DNA of 64,000 nucleotides from Leptospiraceae bacterium (lineage in GTDB: Bacteria; Spirochaetota; Leptospiria; Leptospirales; Leptospiraceae), in contig JACKPB010000011.1 in assembly GCA_024233875.1 (NCBI GenBank), positions 1 through 64,000 on the forward strand, in the 5' to 3' direction. A program made the translations under genes and the position numbers. Of this stretch, positions 1 to 8,542 are shown in pieces. The stretch's first letter is position 1. Every line of letters begins with the position of its first letter. Under the pieces are notes generated by a model. The model was not told the DNA's origin. It made no database searches and saw nothing but the letters and a program-made list of their open reading frames with translations.

Positions 1-11
1 GCTTTCCTTAT

Positions 12-184
12 AGTCATGTTCAAAAGTATTTGTGCATTTTAGAGAAAGGATTCTCAATAAAATGGCTACATACCGTAATAGGAAACACGCAAATATTAAT
101 GAAAATCAGAATAGAGTCGTGTTCAAAAATATTTGCGTATTCACTATTCAATCAGAAATAAATTGGCTGCATACCCTAGAAAAA
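12..184. repeat. Imperfect direct repeat, two copies
   Basis: Copy A runs about 12-85 and copy B about 115-184. The first 26 bases of each (12-37 and 115-140) agree at 22 positions, and all four differences are transitions. A second matching block, TGGCTrCATACC, is at 63-74 and 164-175. The middle parts are not alignable by eye. Origin unknown: it could be a decayed duplication or the remnant of an intergenic repeat family. Confidence 0.6.
87..138. repeat. 11-bp inverted repeat
   Basis: ACGCAAATATT at 87-97 is the exact reverse complement of AATATTTGCGT at 128-138, with a 30-base spacer. The right arm lies inside the second copy of the direct repeat. It may be a protein-binding site or a weak hairpin. 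No adjacent U-tract supports a terminator. Confidence 0.5.
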
Positions 185-714
185 AGCGATTATTTGTGAA
201 GATTGGTATATATAAATTAAAAAAATTAACCCTTCAGGAGAAAAAGTTTACAATTTGTTTGACTGTTTTGGGAAAAGGGATATTTTATGACGGATATGCT
301 ATTTTGGCATGGTGGAAGGTTAGGGTAGGGTTACTCGATACAACTCTAAATGATTTTATTTCTCCTAACATAAGATAAGCAGCTGTGCCACCTAGAAAAG
401 TTTTGATGTCTTGGGCTAAGGAACATTTTAAATCTCTCATGAATTTTGAAAACTGAGGAATTTCGCATCTATGAGGATTTAAAATCCGGCAAAATTGTGC
501 CAATCATGGTTCATTGGTTTAGACTCATGATATTCTTATAGTCAACTTTTATATGAAAAAAGTTGTATGATCAGAGGTCTTGCTGAGGGAAAGAATCAAG
601 AGAAAGTTCCCTAGATTCGTACAAGATTCAAGGGAAAACGCCATGAATTCAATGGAGGATTCAGGACATAGGTAACGATTTAGCAGATGAAATAGAAAAT
701 TATTAAAAGGGCAT

Positions 715-2019
715 ATGAATAGTGTACTATCTAATATCATAAGAACAGCGAAGCACGGTGCTACCAAGCGATGGATATCAGGACCTTTGTTTTTATTTGT
801 AGTATTTTCTATACATAAATTATATTACAATACCAACAGGTATTCGTTTACTGAATTGTCATTTTTCTTTATTTTACTTCTTTTGCCTTCCTTAGTAGCT
901 AATTATAAATTGGTCAGTGGAAAATGGAATGTCTCAAAATGGGAAAAGAGAATCAAATACTATACAATCATTCCGAGTATGGCTTTTGGTTTTTTGCCGA
1001 TTTTCGAACCATCTTTATTGCTTTGCACGATTCTGGTGTATTTGGGACACTTTTTAATCCCGATTGGGATATTGAATAAATCTTATTTTTTTATCTCTCT
1101 ACTATTTTATACCACTTCTTTCATTAGTACAGGATTGTATACACAATCCTCTCAATTTCATATTGATTTCTTCAGTCTTTCGGCTGTACTATTATTTTCT
1201 TTCTGGCTCTATTTGGTAAACGAGTTTATAAAAAATCAAAACAATTCCATAAGCAATTTTTTAAATAATATCAGAAAAGATAGGAGAATTATTAAAGCGG
1301 AAAAAGAAATATCGGAACAGTTATTATTGAATATTTTACCGAAAGAAATTGCTGATGAATTGAAGCTAAAAAACAGAGTGATTCCTAAAAATTATAATTG
1401 TGTCACGGTAATGTTTACTGATTTTTCCGGATTCACTAAAATCGCAGATCATTTGGAAGCAAACAAATTAGTAGAAGAATTAGACAATTGTTTTTCCTAT
1501 TTTGATTCAGTAGTTAAAAAGTATAAATTAGAAAAAATCAAAACCATCGGTGATTCCTATATGACCTGTGCCGGAATTCCAACAGAAAATAAAACTCATC
1601 CTTTGGATTCGATTTTAGCGGCTATCGAAATTCAATCCTTTATGGATCAAATGAAGAAAATTAAAGAAAGTCAAAATATCCCCTATTGGGAGTTACGATT
1701 AGGAATCAACACAGGGCCTCTGGTAGCAGGAGTGATCGGAGAAATGAAATTTTCTTATGATGTATTTGGTGATACGGTAAACACGGCCAGCAGGATGGAG
1801 TCTTCCGGTGAAGTAGGAAAAATAAATATTTCAAAGAATACTTACGATTTAGTAAAGGATTTCTTTGATTGTGAATATCGCGGGAAAGTTGCCGCAAAAA
1901 ATAAAGGATTGATCGATATGTATTTTGTAAATGGGATTCGGGAGGAACTCTCTGTACGTGGAGAAAAAAGAGTGCCTAATCGTTTATTTACAGAAAAGTA
2001 CAAACAACTAGAAAATTAA
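715..2019 (+). CDS. Membrane-anchored class III adenylate cyclase
   Basis: Predicted to make cAMP from ATP at the cytoplasmic membrane. The first ~175 residues hold about five or six hydrophobic segments. A short charged linker with the sequence LLLNILPKEIADELK follows, then a class III cyclase domain to the end. Metal-binding aspartates are visible in MFTDFSGFT (near residue 236) and KTIGDSYM (near 279). The adenine-selecting pair is the Lys of EKIKTIG and the Asp of SYDVFGD. The transition-state Asn and Arg are in DTVNTASRMES. These residues favour adenylate over guanylate cyclase and suggest an active enzyme. The start ATG has a purine-rich AAAAGGG just upstream. It is a single gene facing a gene on the opposite strand. 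The signal sensed by the membrane part is unknown; Leptospira genomes are known to carry many such cyclases. Confidence 0.9.
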   Translation: MNSVLSNIIRTAKHGATKRWISGPLFLFVVFSIHKLYYNTNRYSFTELSFFFILLLLPSLVANYKLVSGKWNVSKWEKRIKYYTIIPSMAFGFLPIFEPSLLLCTILVYLGHFLIPIGILNKSYFFISLLFYTTSFISTGLYTQSSQFHIDFFSLSAVLLFSFWLYLVNEFIKNQNNSISNFLNNIRKDRRIIKAEKEISEQLLLNILPKEIADELKLKNRVIPKNYNCVTVMFTDFSGFTKIADHLEANKLVEELDNCFSYFDSVVKKYKLEKIKTIGDSYMTCAGIPTENKTHPLDSILAAIEIQSFMDQMKKIKESQNIPYWELRLGINTGPLVAGVIGEMKFSYDVFGDTVNTASRMESSGEVGKINISKNTYDLVKDFFDCEYRGKVAAKNKGLIDMYFVNGIREELSVRGEKRVPNRLFTEKYKQLEN

Positions 2020-2045
2020 GAAGTGGATGTAAAGAAATCAAACTC

Positions 2046-2606
2046 CTAGGAAAGAATGTCTATCTCACTCAGATGATCGGCGATGTGCATAGCATGGATT
2101 CTATTGTAATCCTTTTTTTCAACGTCTCCGTATACAAAATGCGGTGAAAGTTTCTTGTCCCACTGAAGGAAGCGATCGATCGAAGAGATGAGAGTATCGA
2201 GTGCCGGATGAAAGTCTTTTTGGGATTCCAGAATCGGAGCTCCGGGGATTGGATCGGATAGATTGTGACTCATGTATCCCTGTGATAAAAATTTGTTCAG
2301 AACGAGCCTTCCTATTGTCTTCTGAATCAGGATAGGTTTGTTTTTCGGGTATCCGGAGATCGAATAGTCAATGGATTGGGCGCAATGCAGAAAGACCCTA
2401 TTTGCTTCCCATTTCCCATTTGATTTCAATTCTTTCGCCAGGGATAGTTTCTTCAACTCTACAAGAGCACTTTCTAATGAATCCAATCGAATAACTTTCA
2501 AGTTTGATTCTCCTTTTTGGCAATGATAGAGGGAAATGAGAGTGGTGGTTAGGAAAATTCCTGAAGTCCTGAGAAATACTTTTCTGTTTGATCTCCAAAT
2601 TTTCAA
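2046..2606 (-). CDS. DUF1569 (DinB-like) exported or lipoprotein
   Basis: A 186-residue protein matching the DUF1569 pattern: HCAQSIDYS, then a PIPGAP segment, then HFVYGDVEKKDYNRIHAMH and ADHLSE. The conserved histidines in HCAQS and HAMHIADHL sit where DinB-fold proteins bind metal. Function is unknown. The N-terminus (NRKVFLRTSG, a hydrophobic stretch, then LYHC) looks like a signal with a degenerate Tat-like motif and a possible lipobox at the Cys; this part is inference. The best start is TTG at 2606, because GGGAG lies about eight bases ahead of it. It lies 103 bases downstream of dut on the same strand and is probably not tightly coupled to it. Confidence 0.7.
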   Translation of the reverse strand: MKIWRSNRKVFLRTSGIFLTTTLISLYHCQKGESNLKVIRLDSLESALVELKKLSLAKELKSNGKWEANRVFLHCAQSIDYSISGYPKNKPILIQKTIGRLVLNKFLSQGYMSHNLSDPIPGAPILESQKDFHPALDTLISSIDRFLQWDKKLSPHFVYGDVEKKDYNRIHAMHIADHLSEIDILS

Positions 2607-2709
2607 AACTTTTCTCCCTCAAACCACTGACAATCTATCAGATAGAAAGAATAGGGACTTCTCTCCTCCTGACAATCTCTTTTAAAAAAAATCTATTTGT
2701 GGAGTGTTC

Positions 2710-3159
2710 TTATTTTGTACCTGTCGAACCGAATCCACCTTCGCCCCTTGAAGTTTGACTCAAGTCTTCTTCAGTCAATTCCCATTCAATAGAAAGAGAT
2801 TTTCTCAATAGGATTTGAGCGATTCGTGTGTGGTGTTCCAGTAAAAAATCAGAACCGGAAAGGTTGAAGAGGGGTACAAAGACTTCTCCCCTATAGTCGG
2901 AGTCGATGGTTCCCGGAGAATTGGGGATAAGGATTTTTGTTTTTGTAGAGAATCCGGAACGGGGTCTCACTTCAATATCATATCCCACAGGGATTTCCAG
3001 AGAAAAGCCTGTAGGAATGAGGACGATCTCGCCGGAAGGAATGGGGATCCCCTCCGGGCAGTAGGAGTAGACGTCATAACCGACCGATCCAAAAGTTTGA
3101 ACGGCCGGGATCAGAACGTCTTCTCTTAATTTCTTAATTTTGACTTCTACTCTATCCAT
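2710..3159 (-). CDS. dut: dUTP diphosphatase
   Basis: Hydrolyses dUTP to dUMP and pyrophosphate, keeping uracil out of DNA and feeding thymidylate synthesis. All five trimeric dUTPase motifs are visible in order: GYDVYSY, PRSGFSTK, the catalytic-Asp motif GTIDSDYRGEV, RIAQILL, and the C-terminal P-loop-like RGEGGFGSTG. The length (149 aa) is normal. It starts nine bases after the nrdJ stop on the same strand, so the two nucleotide-pool enzymes almost certainly share a transcript and whatever control acts upstream of nrdJ. Confidence 0.96.
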   Translation of the reverse strand: MDRVEVKIKKLREDVLIPAVQTFGSVGYDVYSYCPEGIPIPSGEIVLIPTGFSLEIPVGYDIEVRPRSGFSTKTKILIPNSPGTIDSDYRGEVFVPLFNLSGSDFLLEHHTRIAQILLRKSLSIEWELTEEDLSQTSRGEGGFGSTGTK

Positions 3160-3168
3160 AGATGTAGA

Positions 3169-6100
3169 TCAGGAACATCCGGTAGTGGCTCCGCAGGAAT
3201 TGCATTTCAGGCAGGAACCATTTCTTACCATCTGGAAAGATCCGCATTCGATACAGGAATCCCCGGTGTAGCCCTGAATGATCGCTGTTTCTCTGTTGTC
3301 AGCTACAGCGGTTGCCGGACCGGAAAGTCTTTCTTTTTTACTCAAAACCTGCGAATACGATAAGGGTGCGGGTTTGGTAGAAACCGAAGAACTTCCCTCT
3401 CCTTTAGAAAGGAGGTTGGATTTGGAGTCTTCGGAATCATCGAAAGGGTAGTTCTCATCTGCAATACTATCTTTTTGTGAATGACCTACCGCATCGCTCT
3501 GAAGGTCTTCCGGCATGACCTGACCGAGTTCATACCTTCCGAGATAGGTGATTGCCAGTTCACGGAATATGTAATCGATCACCGAGGTACTCATTTTGAT
3601 ATGATTGTTTCCGGATACCATTCCGTTGGGTTCAAATTTGAAGAAGGTAAATGCCTCTACAAATTCTTCGAGAGGAACACCGTGCTGAAGACCTAAGGAG
3701 ACGGAAATAGCAAACGCATTCATCAGACTTCTAAAAGCCGCACCTTCTTTGTGCATATCTATAAAGATCTCTCCCAACTGACCGTCCTCATACTCACCTG
3801 TTCTGAGGTAAACCTTGTGTCCACCTACCATGGCTTTTTGAGTGTACCCGGCTCTTCGGGTGGGAAGTTTGTTTCTTTGCGAAATGTATCTGTAGATGAT
3901 CTTTTCAGTTGTTTGTATGACAGGACTCTTAGAGCTAGTTTCCTCATCTTCCTCTTCTTCTGCTGAGTTGATCAATTGAAGAACCGAGCTCAAAGGTTGG
4001 GACAATTTCGAGCCATCCCTATAGAGAGCATTGGCTTTCACCATCATCTTCCAGGAGAGGAAGTATGCATCTTTTACATCAGAGATCAAAGCTTCTTCGG
4101 GAAGATTGATTGTCTTAGAAATGGCGCCACTGATAAAAGGTTGGGCAGCTGCCATGGTTCGGATGTGAGACTGATAGGATAGATATCGTTTTCCATATCT
4201 TCCGCATTTGTTGGCACAATCAAAAACAGCTAAGTCTTTTTCTTTGAGAAAAGGTGCGTTTTCGACTGTCATCGTTCCGCAGACATAATCACCTGCAACG
4301 CGTATCTCATCTTTGGTAAAGCCGAGGTGTTCGAGGAGATTGAAACCGGGAGCAGAAAAAGTTTCAGAGGAAATCTTCAGGTTCTTAGTTAGGAATTCTT
4401 CTCCGAGAGTGAAGCGGTTGAAGACAAAATTTATATCGAAAGCAAAGGGGAGTTCCTTTTCGATTTTGGCGAGAACTTCTTCGGTGAAACCTTTCTCTTT
4501 GAGAGTTTGGGTATTGATAGAAGGAGCGCCGTTGAAAGTTGCATGTCCTTTGCAATAATTGACGATAGCTTCTATTTCAGAATCTGAGTATCCCAGTTTT
4601 TTGAGAGCCGGTGGGACGGATTGATTTATGATTTTGAAGTATCCACCACCTGCCAGCTTTTTGTACTTCACGAGAGCAAAGTCCGGCTCGATACCTGTTG
4701 TATCACAATCCATGACGAGACCAATTGTCCCGGTTGGAGCGATCACAGTGACCTGAGCATTTCTGAATCCAAATTCTTCACCCAGAGAAAGAGCGAGATC
4801 TGCTTCTTCTTTGGCGGCATTGAGGAGGTAAGCCGGAACAAAAGCAGAGTCGATTCCCATAGGTTTGATAGTCAAACCTTCATACTCTTCTGCAGGTGAA
4901 TTGTAAGTGGCTCTTCTGTGGTTTCGTATCACCTTGAGCATATGGTTTTTATTTCTGGAATATCCTTCAAAGGGTCCGAGTTCTTTTGCCATGAGAGCTG
5001 AAGTCTTGTAGGAAGTCATGTGCATCAGAGATGTAATGGCTCCTGTGATCCCCAGTGCTTCTTTGGAATCATAAGGAATTCCCATTCTCATCAGAACAGA
5101 GCCCAGATTGGCATATCCCAAACCCAGAGTTCTGAATTTATAAGAAAGCTCGGCAATTTCTTTGGAGGGAAATTGTGCCATTGTTACGGATATTTCAAGG
5201 ATCATTGTCCAGATGAAACAGGCATATCTGAAAGCATTGATATCAAAGTTTCCATCTTCTTTTAAAAACTTTTGAAGATTGGTGGAGGCAAGATTGCAGG
5301 CGGTATTGTCCAAAAACATGTATTCGGAACAGGGGTTGGAGGCTTTGATTTCTCCATCTTCCGGACAGGTATGCCATTCATTGATCGTGGTGTGGTACTG
5401 GGTTCCGGGATCCGCACAGGCCCAGGCAGCATAGGAAATCTTTTCCCAGAGATCTCTGGCTCTGAGCGTTTTGTGAGATTTGGGTTGGCGGTTTTCTGAA
5501 TTCGCTTTTTCTCTTTCGGTTCGGGCAATGAGATTCCAGTTGAGATCTTTTTCTACTGCTTCCATGAATTCATTTGTGATACGAACGGAATTATTGCTGT
5601 TCTGACCGCTGACTGTAGAGTAGGCTTCTGACTGCCAATCGGTAGTCATTTCTTCAAATAGGATTTCTGTGAATCCCTGTTTTGCCAGGTCAATCACACG
5701 CTTGATGTAGTTCTCCGGGCAAAGGGATTTTTTTGCATTGGAAATGGCTTTTTTTAATTCTTTGTTCTTCTTGGGATCATAACGATCGTCTTCATTTTCA
5801 GATTTAAAATTGATACATGCTTTCAGGACTTTGTTCAATTCCCGGTTGTTCTGCATGGATCCTGTAACAAGTGATGCGACTTTTTTTTCTTCCTCAACCT
5901 TCCAATCTATGAATGCCTCGATGTCCGGATGATCCAAATCCAAACAAACCATTTTGGCGGCTCTTCTGGTGGTTCCTCCGGATTTGATTGCACCTGCGGC
6001 ACGATCCCCAATCTTAAGAAAGCTCATGAGTCCGGAGCTCTTGCCGCCACCGGAGAGACCTTCGTTTTCTCCTCTGATATTGGAAAAATTGGTTCCGGTT

Positions 6101-6789
6101 CCCGATCCGTATTTGAAGAGTCTCGCTTCCCGAACCCAAAGGTCCATGATTCCACCTTCATTGACCAGATCGTCATCCACACTCTGGATGAAGCAGGCAT
6201 GAGGTTGGGGATGCTCATAGGAAGAGGTGGAACGGGTGAGAATTCCGGTGCCGGGATCTACATAAAAATGTCCCTGGGAAGCTCCATCGATTCCGTATGC
6301 CCAATGAAGTCCTGTGTTGAACCACTGGGGGCTGTTCGGAGCGGCCATTTGATTGGCGAGCATGAAGTGAGTTTCCTCGTAAAAGATCCTGGCGCTTTCT
6401 TCATCGGAAAAATAACCATTCTTCCAACCCCAATACGTCCAACATCCGCTGAGTCTATGGAAGACCTGACGGCTGTCTGTTTCCCCTGAGAATCTATCTT
6501 CCGGATTTAGAGTTTTTAGCTTTTCTTCATCGGGAACAGATCTCTGAAGCCATACGGGAACCCCTTCCTCTTCAACTTTTCGTAGATACTTGGGAACACC
6601 TCTTCTTCGGAAATATTTCTGAGCCAGAATGTCTGTTGCCACCTGTGACCAGCCCGAAGGAATGAGAATGTCATTGGCTTCAAAAACCACAGATCCATCC
6701 GGATTTGCAATTTTGGATTTTCTTTTTTCAAACTGGATTTCGGGGTAGGAAGTGGATTCCTTTCCGGTAAAGTATCTACCTATTTTCAT
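3169..6789 (-). CDS. nrdJ: B12-dependent class II ribonucleotide reductase
   Basis: Reduces ribonucleotides to deoxyribonucleotides using adenosylcobalamin as radical source, so it works with or without oxygen. Landmarks: KYGSGTGTNFSN near residue 226; the redox cysteines in ACFIQSV (about 198) and TACNLAS (about 498); the radical Cys and Glu in NPCSE (about 485-489); APTGTIGLVMDCD near 682. The C-terminus has paired cysteines, CIECG and CLKCNSCG, as in long NrdJ proteins, which probably serve in reduction by thioredoxin. At 1206 residues it fits the long NrdJ type. No class I genes are visible nearby. It is followed closely by dut. A PerR-box-like palindrome lies 26 bases ahead of the start codon (6815-6829), which suggests peroxide/metal control. 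No cobalamin riboswitch was seen. Confidence 0.96.
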   Translation of the reverse strand: MKIGRYFTGKESTSYPEIQFEKRKSKIANPDGSVVFEANDILIPSGWSQVATDILAQKYFRRRGVPKYLRKVEEEGVPVWLQRSVPDEEKLKTLNPEDRFSGETDSRQVFHRLSGCWTYWGWKNGYFSDEESARIFYEETHFMLANQMAAPNSPQWFNTGLHWAYGIDGASQGHFYVDPGTGILTRSTSSYEHPQPHACFIQSVDDDLVNEGGIMDLWVREARLFKYGSGTGTNFSNIRGENEGLSGGGKSSGLMSFLKIGDRAAGAIKSGGTTRRAAKMVCLDLDHPDIEAFIDWKVEEEKKVASLVTGSMQNNRELNKVLKACINFKSENEDDRYDPKKNKELKKAISNAKKSLCPENYIKRVIDLAKQGFTEILFEEMTTDWQSEAYSTVSGQNSNNSVRITNEFMEAVEKDLNWNLIARTEREKANSENRQPKSHKTLRARDLWEKISYAAWACADPGTQYHTTINEWHTCPEDGEIKASNPCSEYMFLDNTACNLASTNLQKFLKEDGNFDINAFRYACFIWTMILEISVTMAQFPSKEIAELSYKFRTLGLGYANLGSVLMRMGIPYDSKEALGITGAITSLMHMTSYKTSALMAKELGPFEGYSRNKNHMLKVIRNHRRATYNSPAEEYEGLTIKPMGIDSAFVPAYLLNAAKEEADLALSLGEEFGFRNAQVTVIAPTGTIGLVMDCDTTGIEPDFALVKYKKLAGGGYFKIINQSVPPALKKLGYSDSEIEAIVNYCKGHATFNGAPSINTQTLKEKGFTEEVLAKIEKELPFAFDINFVFNRFTLGEEFLTKNLKISSETFSAPGFNLLEHLGFTKDEIRVAGDYVCGTMTVENAPFLKEKDLAVFDCANKCGRYGKRYLSYQSHIRTMAAAQPFISGAISKTINLPEEALISDVKDAYFLSWKMMVKANALYRDGSKLSQPLSSVLQLINSAEEEEDEETSSKSPVIQTTEKIIYRYISQRNKLPTRRAGYTQKAMVGGHKVYLRTGEYEDGQLGEIFIDMHKEGAAFRSLMNAFAISVSLGLQHGVPLEEFVEAFTFFKFEPNGMVSGNNHIKMSTSVIDYIFRELAITYLGRYELGQVMPEDLQSDAVGHSQKDSIADENYPFDDSEDSKSNLLSKGEGSSSVSTKPAPLSYSQVLSKKERLSGPATAVADNRETAIIQGYTGDSCIECGSFQMVRNGSCLKCNSCGATTGCS

Positions 6790-6814
6790 GTGGGGTTAAG
6801 CTCCGTATTGAGAA

Positions 6815-6829
6815 TTATAATGATTATGT
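6815..6829 (-). promoter_or_regulatory. PerR/Fur-box-like palindrome upstream of nrdJ
   Basis: TTATAATGATTATGT matches the PerR box TTATAATNATTATAA at 12 of 14 defined positions and contains the perfect inverted repeat ATAAT-G-ATTAT. It lies 26 bases upstream of the nrdJ ATG. The 15 bases AGAATTATAATGATT recur exactly upstream of the perR gene in this window. Binding by PerR is inferred. Confidence 0.6.
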
Positions 6830-6966
6830 CGCTTGGTCATTATGTCCCTACACTAGAATTTTTTCTACTAGAATATAGGAAAGAGTTGAGGATTTTTTTT
6901 GAAAAAAGCTATTTTTTGATAGAAAATTTTAATAAAAAAATCAAAAAAATCAATCAAGCTGGAACG

Positions 6967-7014
6967 GTTTTTGATAGATGGGTTCCGGATTCGGAAAGTT
7001 TTTCTATCAAAAAC
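6967..7014. repeat. Nested inverted repeat upstream of nrdJ
   Basis: GTTTTTGATAG (6967-6977) is the exact reverse complement of CTATCAAAAAC (7004-7014). Between the arms TTCCG and CGGAA (6983-6987, 6992-6996) form an inner hairpin with loop GATT. A third TTTTTTGATAG occurs in direct orientation at 6912-6922. It could be a terminator for lysA, a cruciform, or a multi-site operator. There is no clean U-tract after the stem on the lysA strand. Confidence 0.55.
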
Positions 7015-7147
7015 TATCTCCTTAGATTGGGATTGGAAAGATACTAAAAATTCATACATATTGAATGATCTATCATATCTCAAAATTGTTTATTAGAATA
7101 GGATTGAACTTCCCGTAAAGAAGCAATGATCTAAACGGGAATTTGAA

Positions 7148-8410
7148 TCAGGGGAGAAGAATTTCATTTTGGAAAATCTGAGAGAGTTCCTGTCTCTTTC
7201 TGATCAGATGAATCTTTTTGTCTTCAGAAATCAATACTTCCGGAACTTCGGGAAAGGAATTGTAATTCTTGGTAGACATACTTGCACAATAGGCTCCCAC
7301 ACCTTCCATGACCATATAGTCACCGATCTCTGATTCGGAGAGTTTTCTTGTCATGGGCTCACCCCCCATTTCCTGGGTAAACACATCTCCACTTTCACAA
7401 CAATGTCCCACTACCACGCATTCTTCTGTTGCTCCGGAAGGTTTTTTCCCTACAGCAATGAGAGGGTGACGGGAACCGTAGAGGGAAGGTCGGGTATTGG
7501 AATCCATTCCAGAGTCCAATTTGATGAATTTCATTCCTTTCGGGCCGGTATGAACTTTGTCCATGATTCTCGAGATTAGTGAACCACAATTGGCTACCAG
7601 AGAAGTGCCGGGCTCAATTTCCAAATGAAGTTTTCGGCCTTGTTTTCTTTCAAATTCGAGGAACAATTCTTTTACGGGGGCTCCAATTTTTTGAAAGTCA
7701 GTTGAGATTTCATCACTCATCCGACCTACCTTGAATCCACCTCCGAGATTGACGATTCGGGTTTCGGGAAAAATTTCAGCATATTCCAGAGTGTACTTAG
7801 CGACTGCTTTCCACACTTCCGGATCCGACCCCGAGCCGATATGAGTGTGGATTCGCTTGACCTTCAGCGAGTATTTGTTTAAAATTTCTTTGACTTCCGG
7901 AATGGATTCATGCCAGATACCGAAGGAAGAAGTTGTCCCGCCCACATCGGTCTTTTTCGTTCCGCCCGATCCGAGCCCGGGATTGATTCGCATGGATATT
8001 TCAGTTCCGGGAAAGCACTTTCCGTAGAGCTCCAATTGATAGAGTGAGCAGGCATTGTAGTCAGTTCCCCGTCCGACGATTTCCCTGAGCCTTGCTTCGG
8101 AAGGGGGTTGTTGGCCTGTGAATAGGATTTCTTCCGGAGAGTACCCGGAGTGAAGAGCTCTTTCTACCTCGAATTCCGAGCTGGCATCTATGTGGATACC
8201 GTGTTTTCTAAAGATTTTGAGGATATTTCCATTGGGATTGGCTTTCATTGCAAATCGGGGAGTGATTCCGAAGGCATTGGGAAAAGAACGGGCAGCTTCC
8301 GCTCTTTGAATCAATTCGGACTCCGAGTAGACAAATACAGGGGTTCCGAAAGTTTCTGCGATCGAATGAACTTCTTCTTCATTTAAAAATCTGAGTTTTT
8401 CTAAATCCAT
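7148..8410 (-). CDS. lysA: Diaminopimelate decarboxylase
   Basis: A PLP enzyme of the alanine-racemase-fold decarboxylases, predicted to convert meso-diaminopimelate to lysine in the cytoplasm. Lys56 in FAMKANPNGN is the expected PLP lysine. HIDASSEFE, NLGGGFKVG (phosphate-binding glycines), EIEPGTSLVANCG and the C-terminal GHCCESGD (active-site Cys from the partner subunit) follow in the family order. The length (420 aa) is normal. It is transcribed alone toward nrdJ, with a 358-base gap. The start ATG has no clear Shine-Dalgarno sequence. An inverted repeat TTGCCT/AGGCAA (8429-8434, 8446-8451) lies in the upstream region. A related ornithine or carboxynorspermidine decarboxylase role is possible but the motifs fit LysA best. 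Confidence 0.9.
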   Translation of the reverse strand: MDLEKLRFLNEEEVHSIAETFGTPVFVYSESELIQRAEAARSFPNAFGITPRFAMKANPNGNILKIFRKHGIHIDASSEFEVERALHSGYSPEEILFTGQQPPSEARLREIVGRGTDYNACSLYQLELYGKCFPGTEISMRINPGLGSGGTKKTDVGGTTSSFGIWHESIPEVKEILNKYSLKVKRIHTHIGSGSDPEVWKAVAKYTLEYAEIFPETRIVNLGGGFKVGRMSDEISTDFQKIGAPVKELFLEFERKQGRKLHLEIEPGTSLVANCGSLISRIMDKVHTGPKGMKFIKLDSGMDSNTRPSLYGSRHPLIAVGKKPSGATEECVVVGHCCESGDVFTQEMGGEPMTRKLSESEIGDYMVMEGVGAYCASMSTKNYNSFPEVPEVLISEDKKIHLIRKRQELSQIFQNEILLP

Positions 8411-8542
8411 AGAAACTAAGAATTTGAATTGCCTAATTTTTTTAAAGGCAAATTTTAGGTAGTTGTGCTCGACTCCCCTTACTTTTTTGAGACATCAATA
8501 GATTTATTTTCTTCCTATGGATCGGGAGACTAGAGACGGAAA

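Larger units (their letters stand above)
1..714. other. Gene-free left end with imperfect repeats
   Basis: No convincing gene is visible. Short open frames here (for example 133-378 plus) have no recognisable domain and no good ribosome binding site. The stretch holds two imperfect copies of a roughly 70-base unit (about 12-85 and 115-184) and an 11-base perfect inverted repeat (87-97 with 128-138). It is more AT-rich than the coding DNA. The end next to the cyclase gene presumably carries that gene's promoter, but no clear -35/-10 pair could be assigned. Confidence 0.6.
6790..7147. other. Intergenic region between lysA and nrdJ
   Basis: AT-rich, with no gene. From the nrdJ side it holds the PerR-like box (6815-6829), a repeated ACTAGAAT motif (6852-6859 and 6867-6874, the second within the palindrome TTCTAcTAGAA), long A/T runs, a nested inverted repeat (6967-7014), and a 7-base inverted repeat TTCCCGT/ACGGGAA (7110-7116 with 7135-7141) just past the lysA stop. 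The lysA transcript must end here and the nrdJ promoter must lie here; neither could be placed exactly. Confidence 0.55.

Noticed and set aside
133..378. 81-residue plus-strand open frame in the left gene-free region
   Set aside because: No recognisable domain, no ribosome site, overlaps the direct repeat; looks like chance in AT-rich DNA.
5929..6489. 186-residue plus-strand frame opposite nrdJ
   Set aside because: Antisense to well-conserved nrdJ sequence, no family motif, no ribosome site.
6790..7147. Possible cobalamin riboswitch upstream of nrdJ
   Set aside because: No conserved B12-box sequence or suitable stem arrangement seen; class II enzymes need B12 and are seldom switched off by it.
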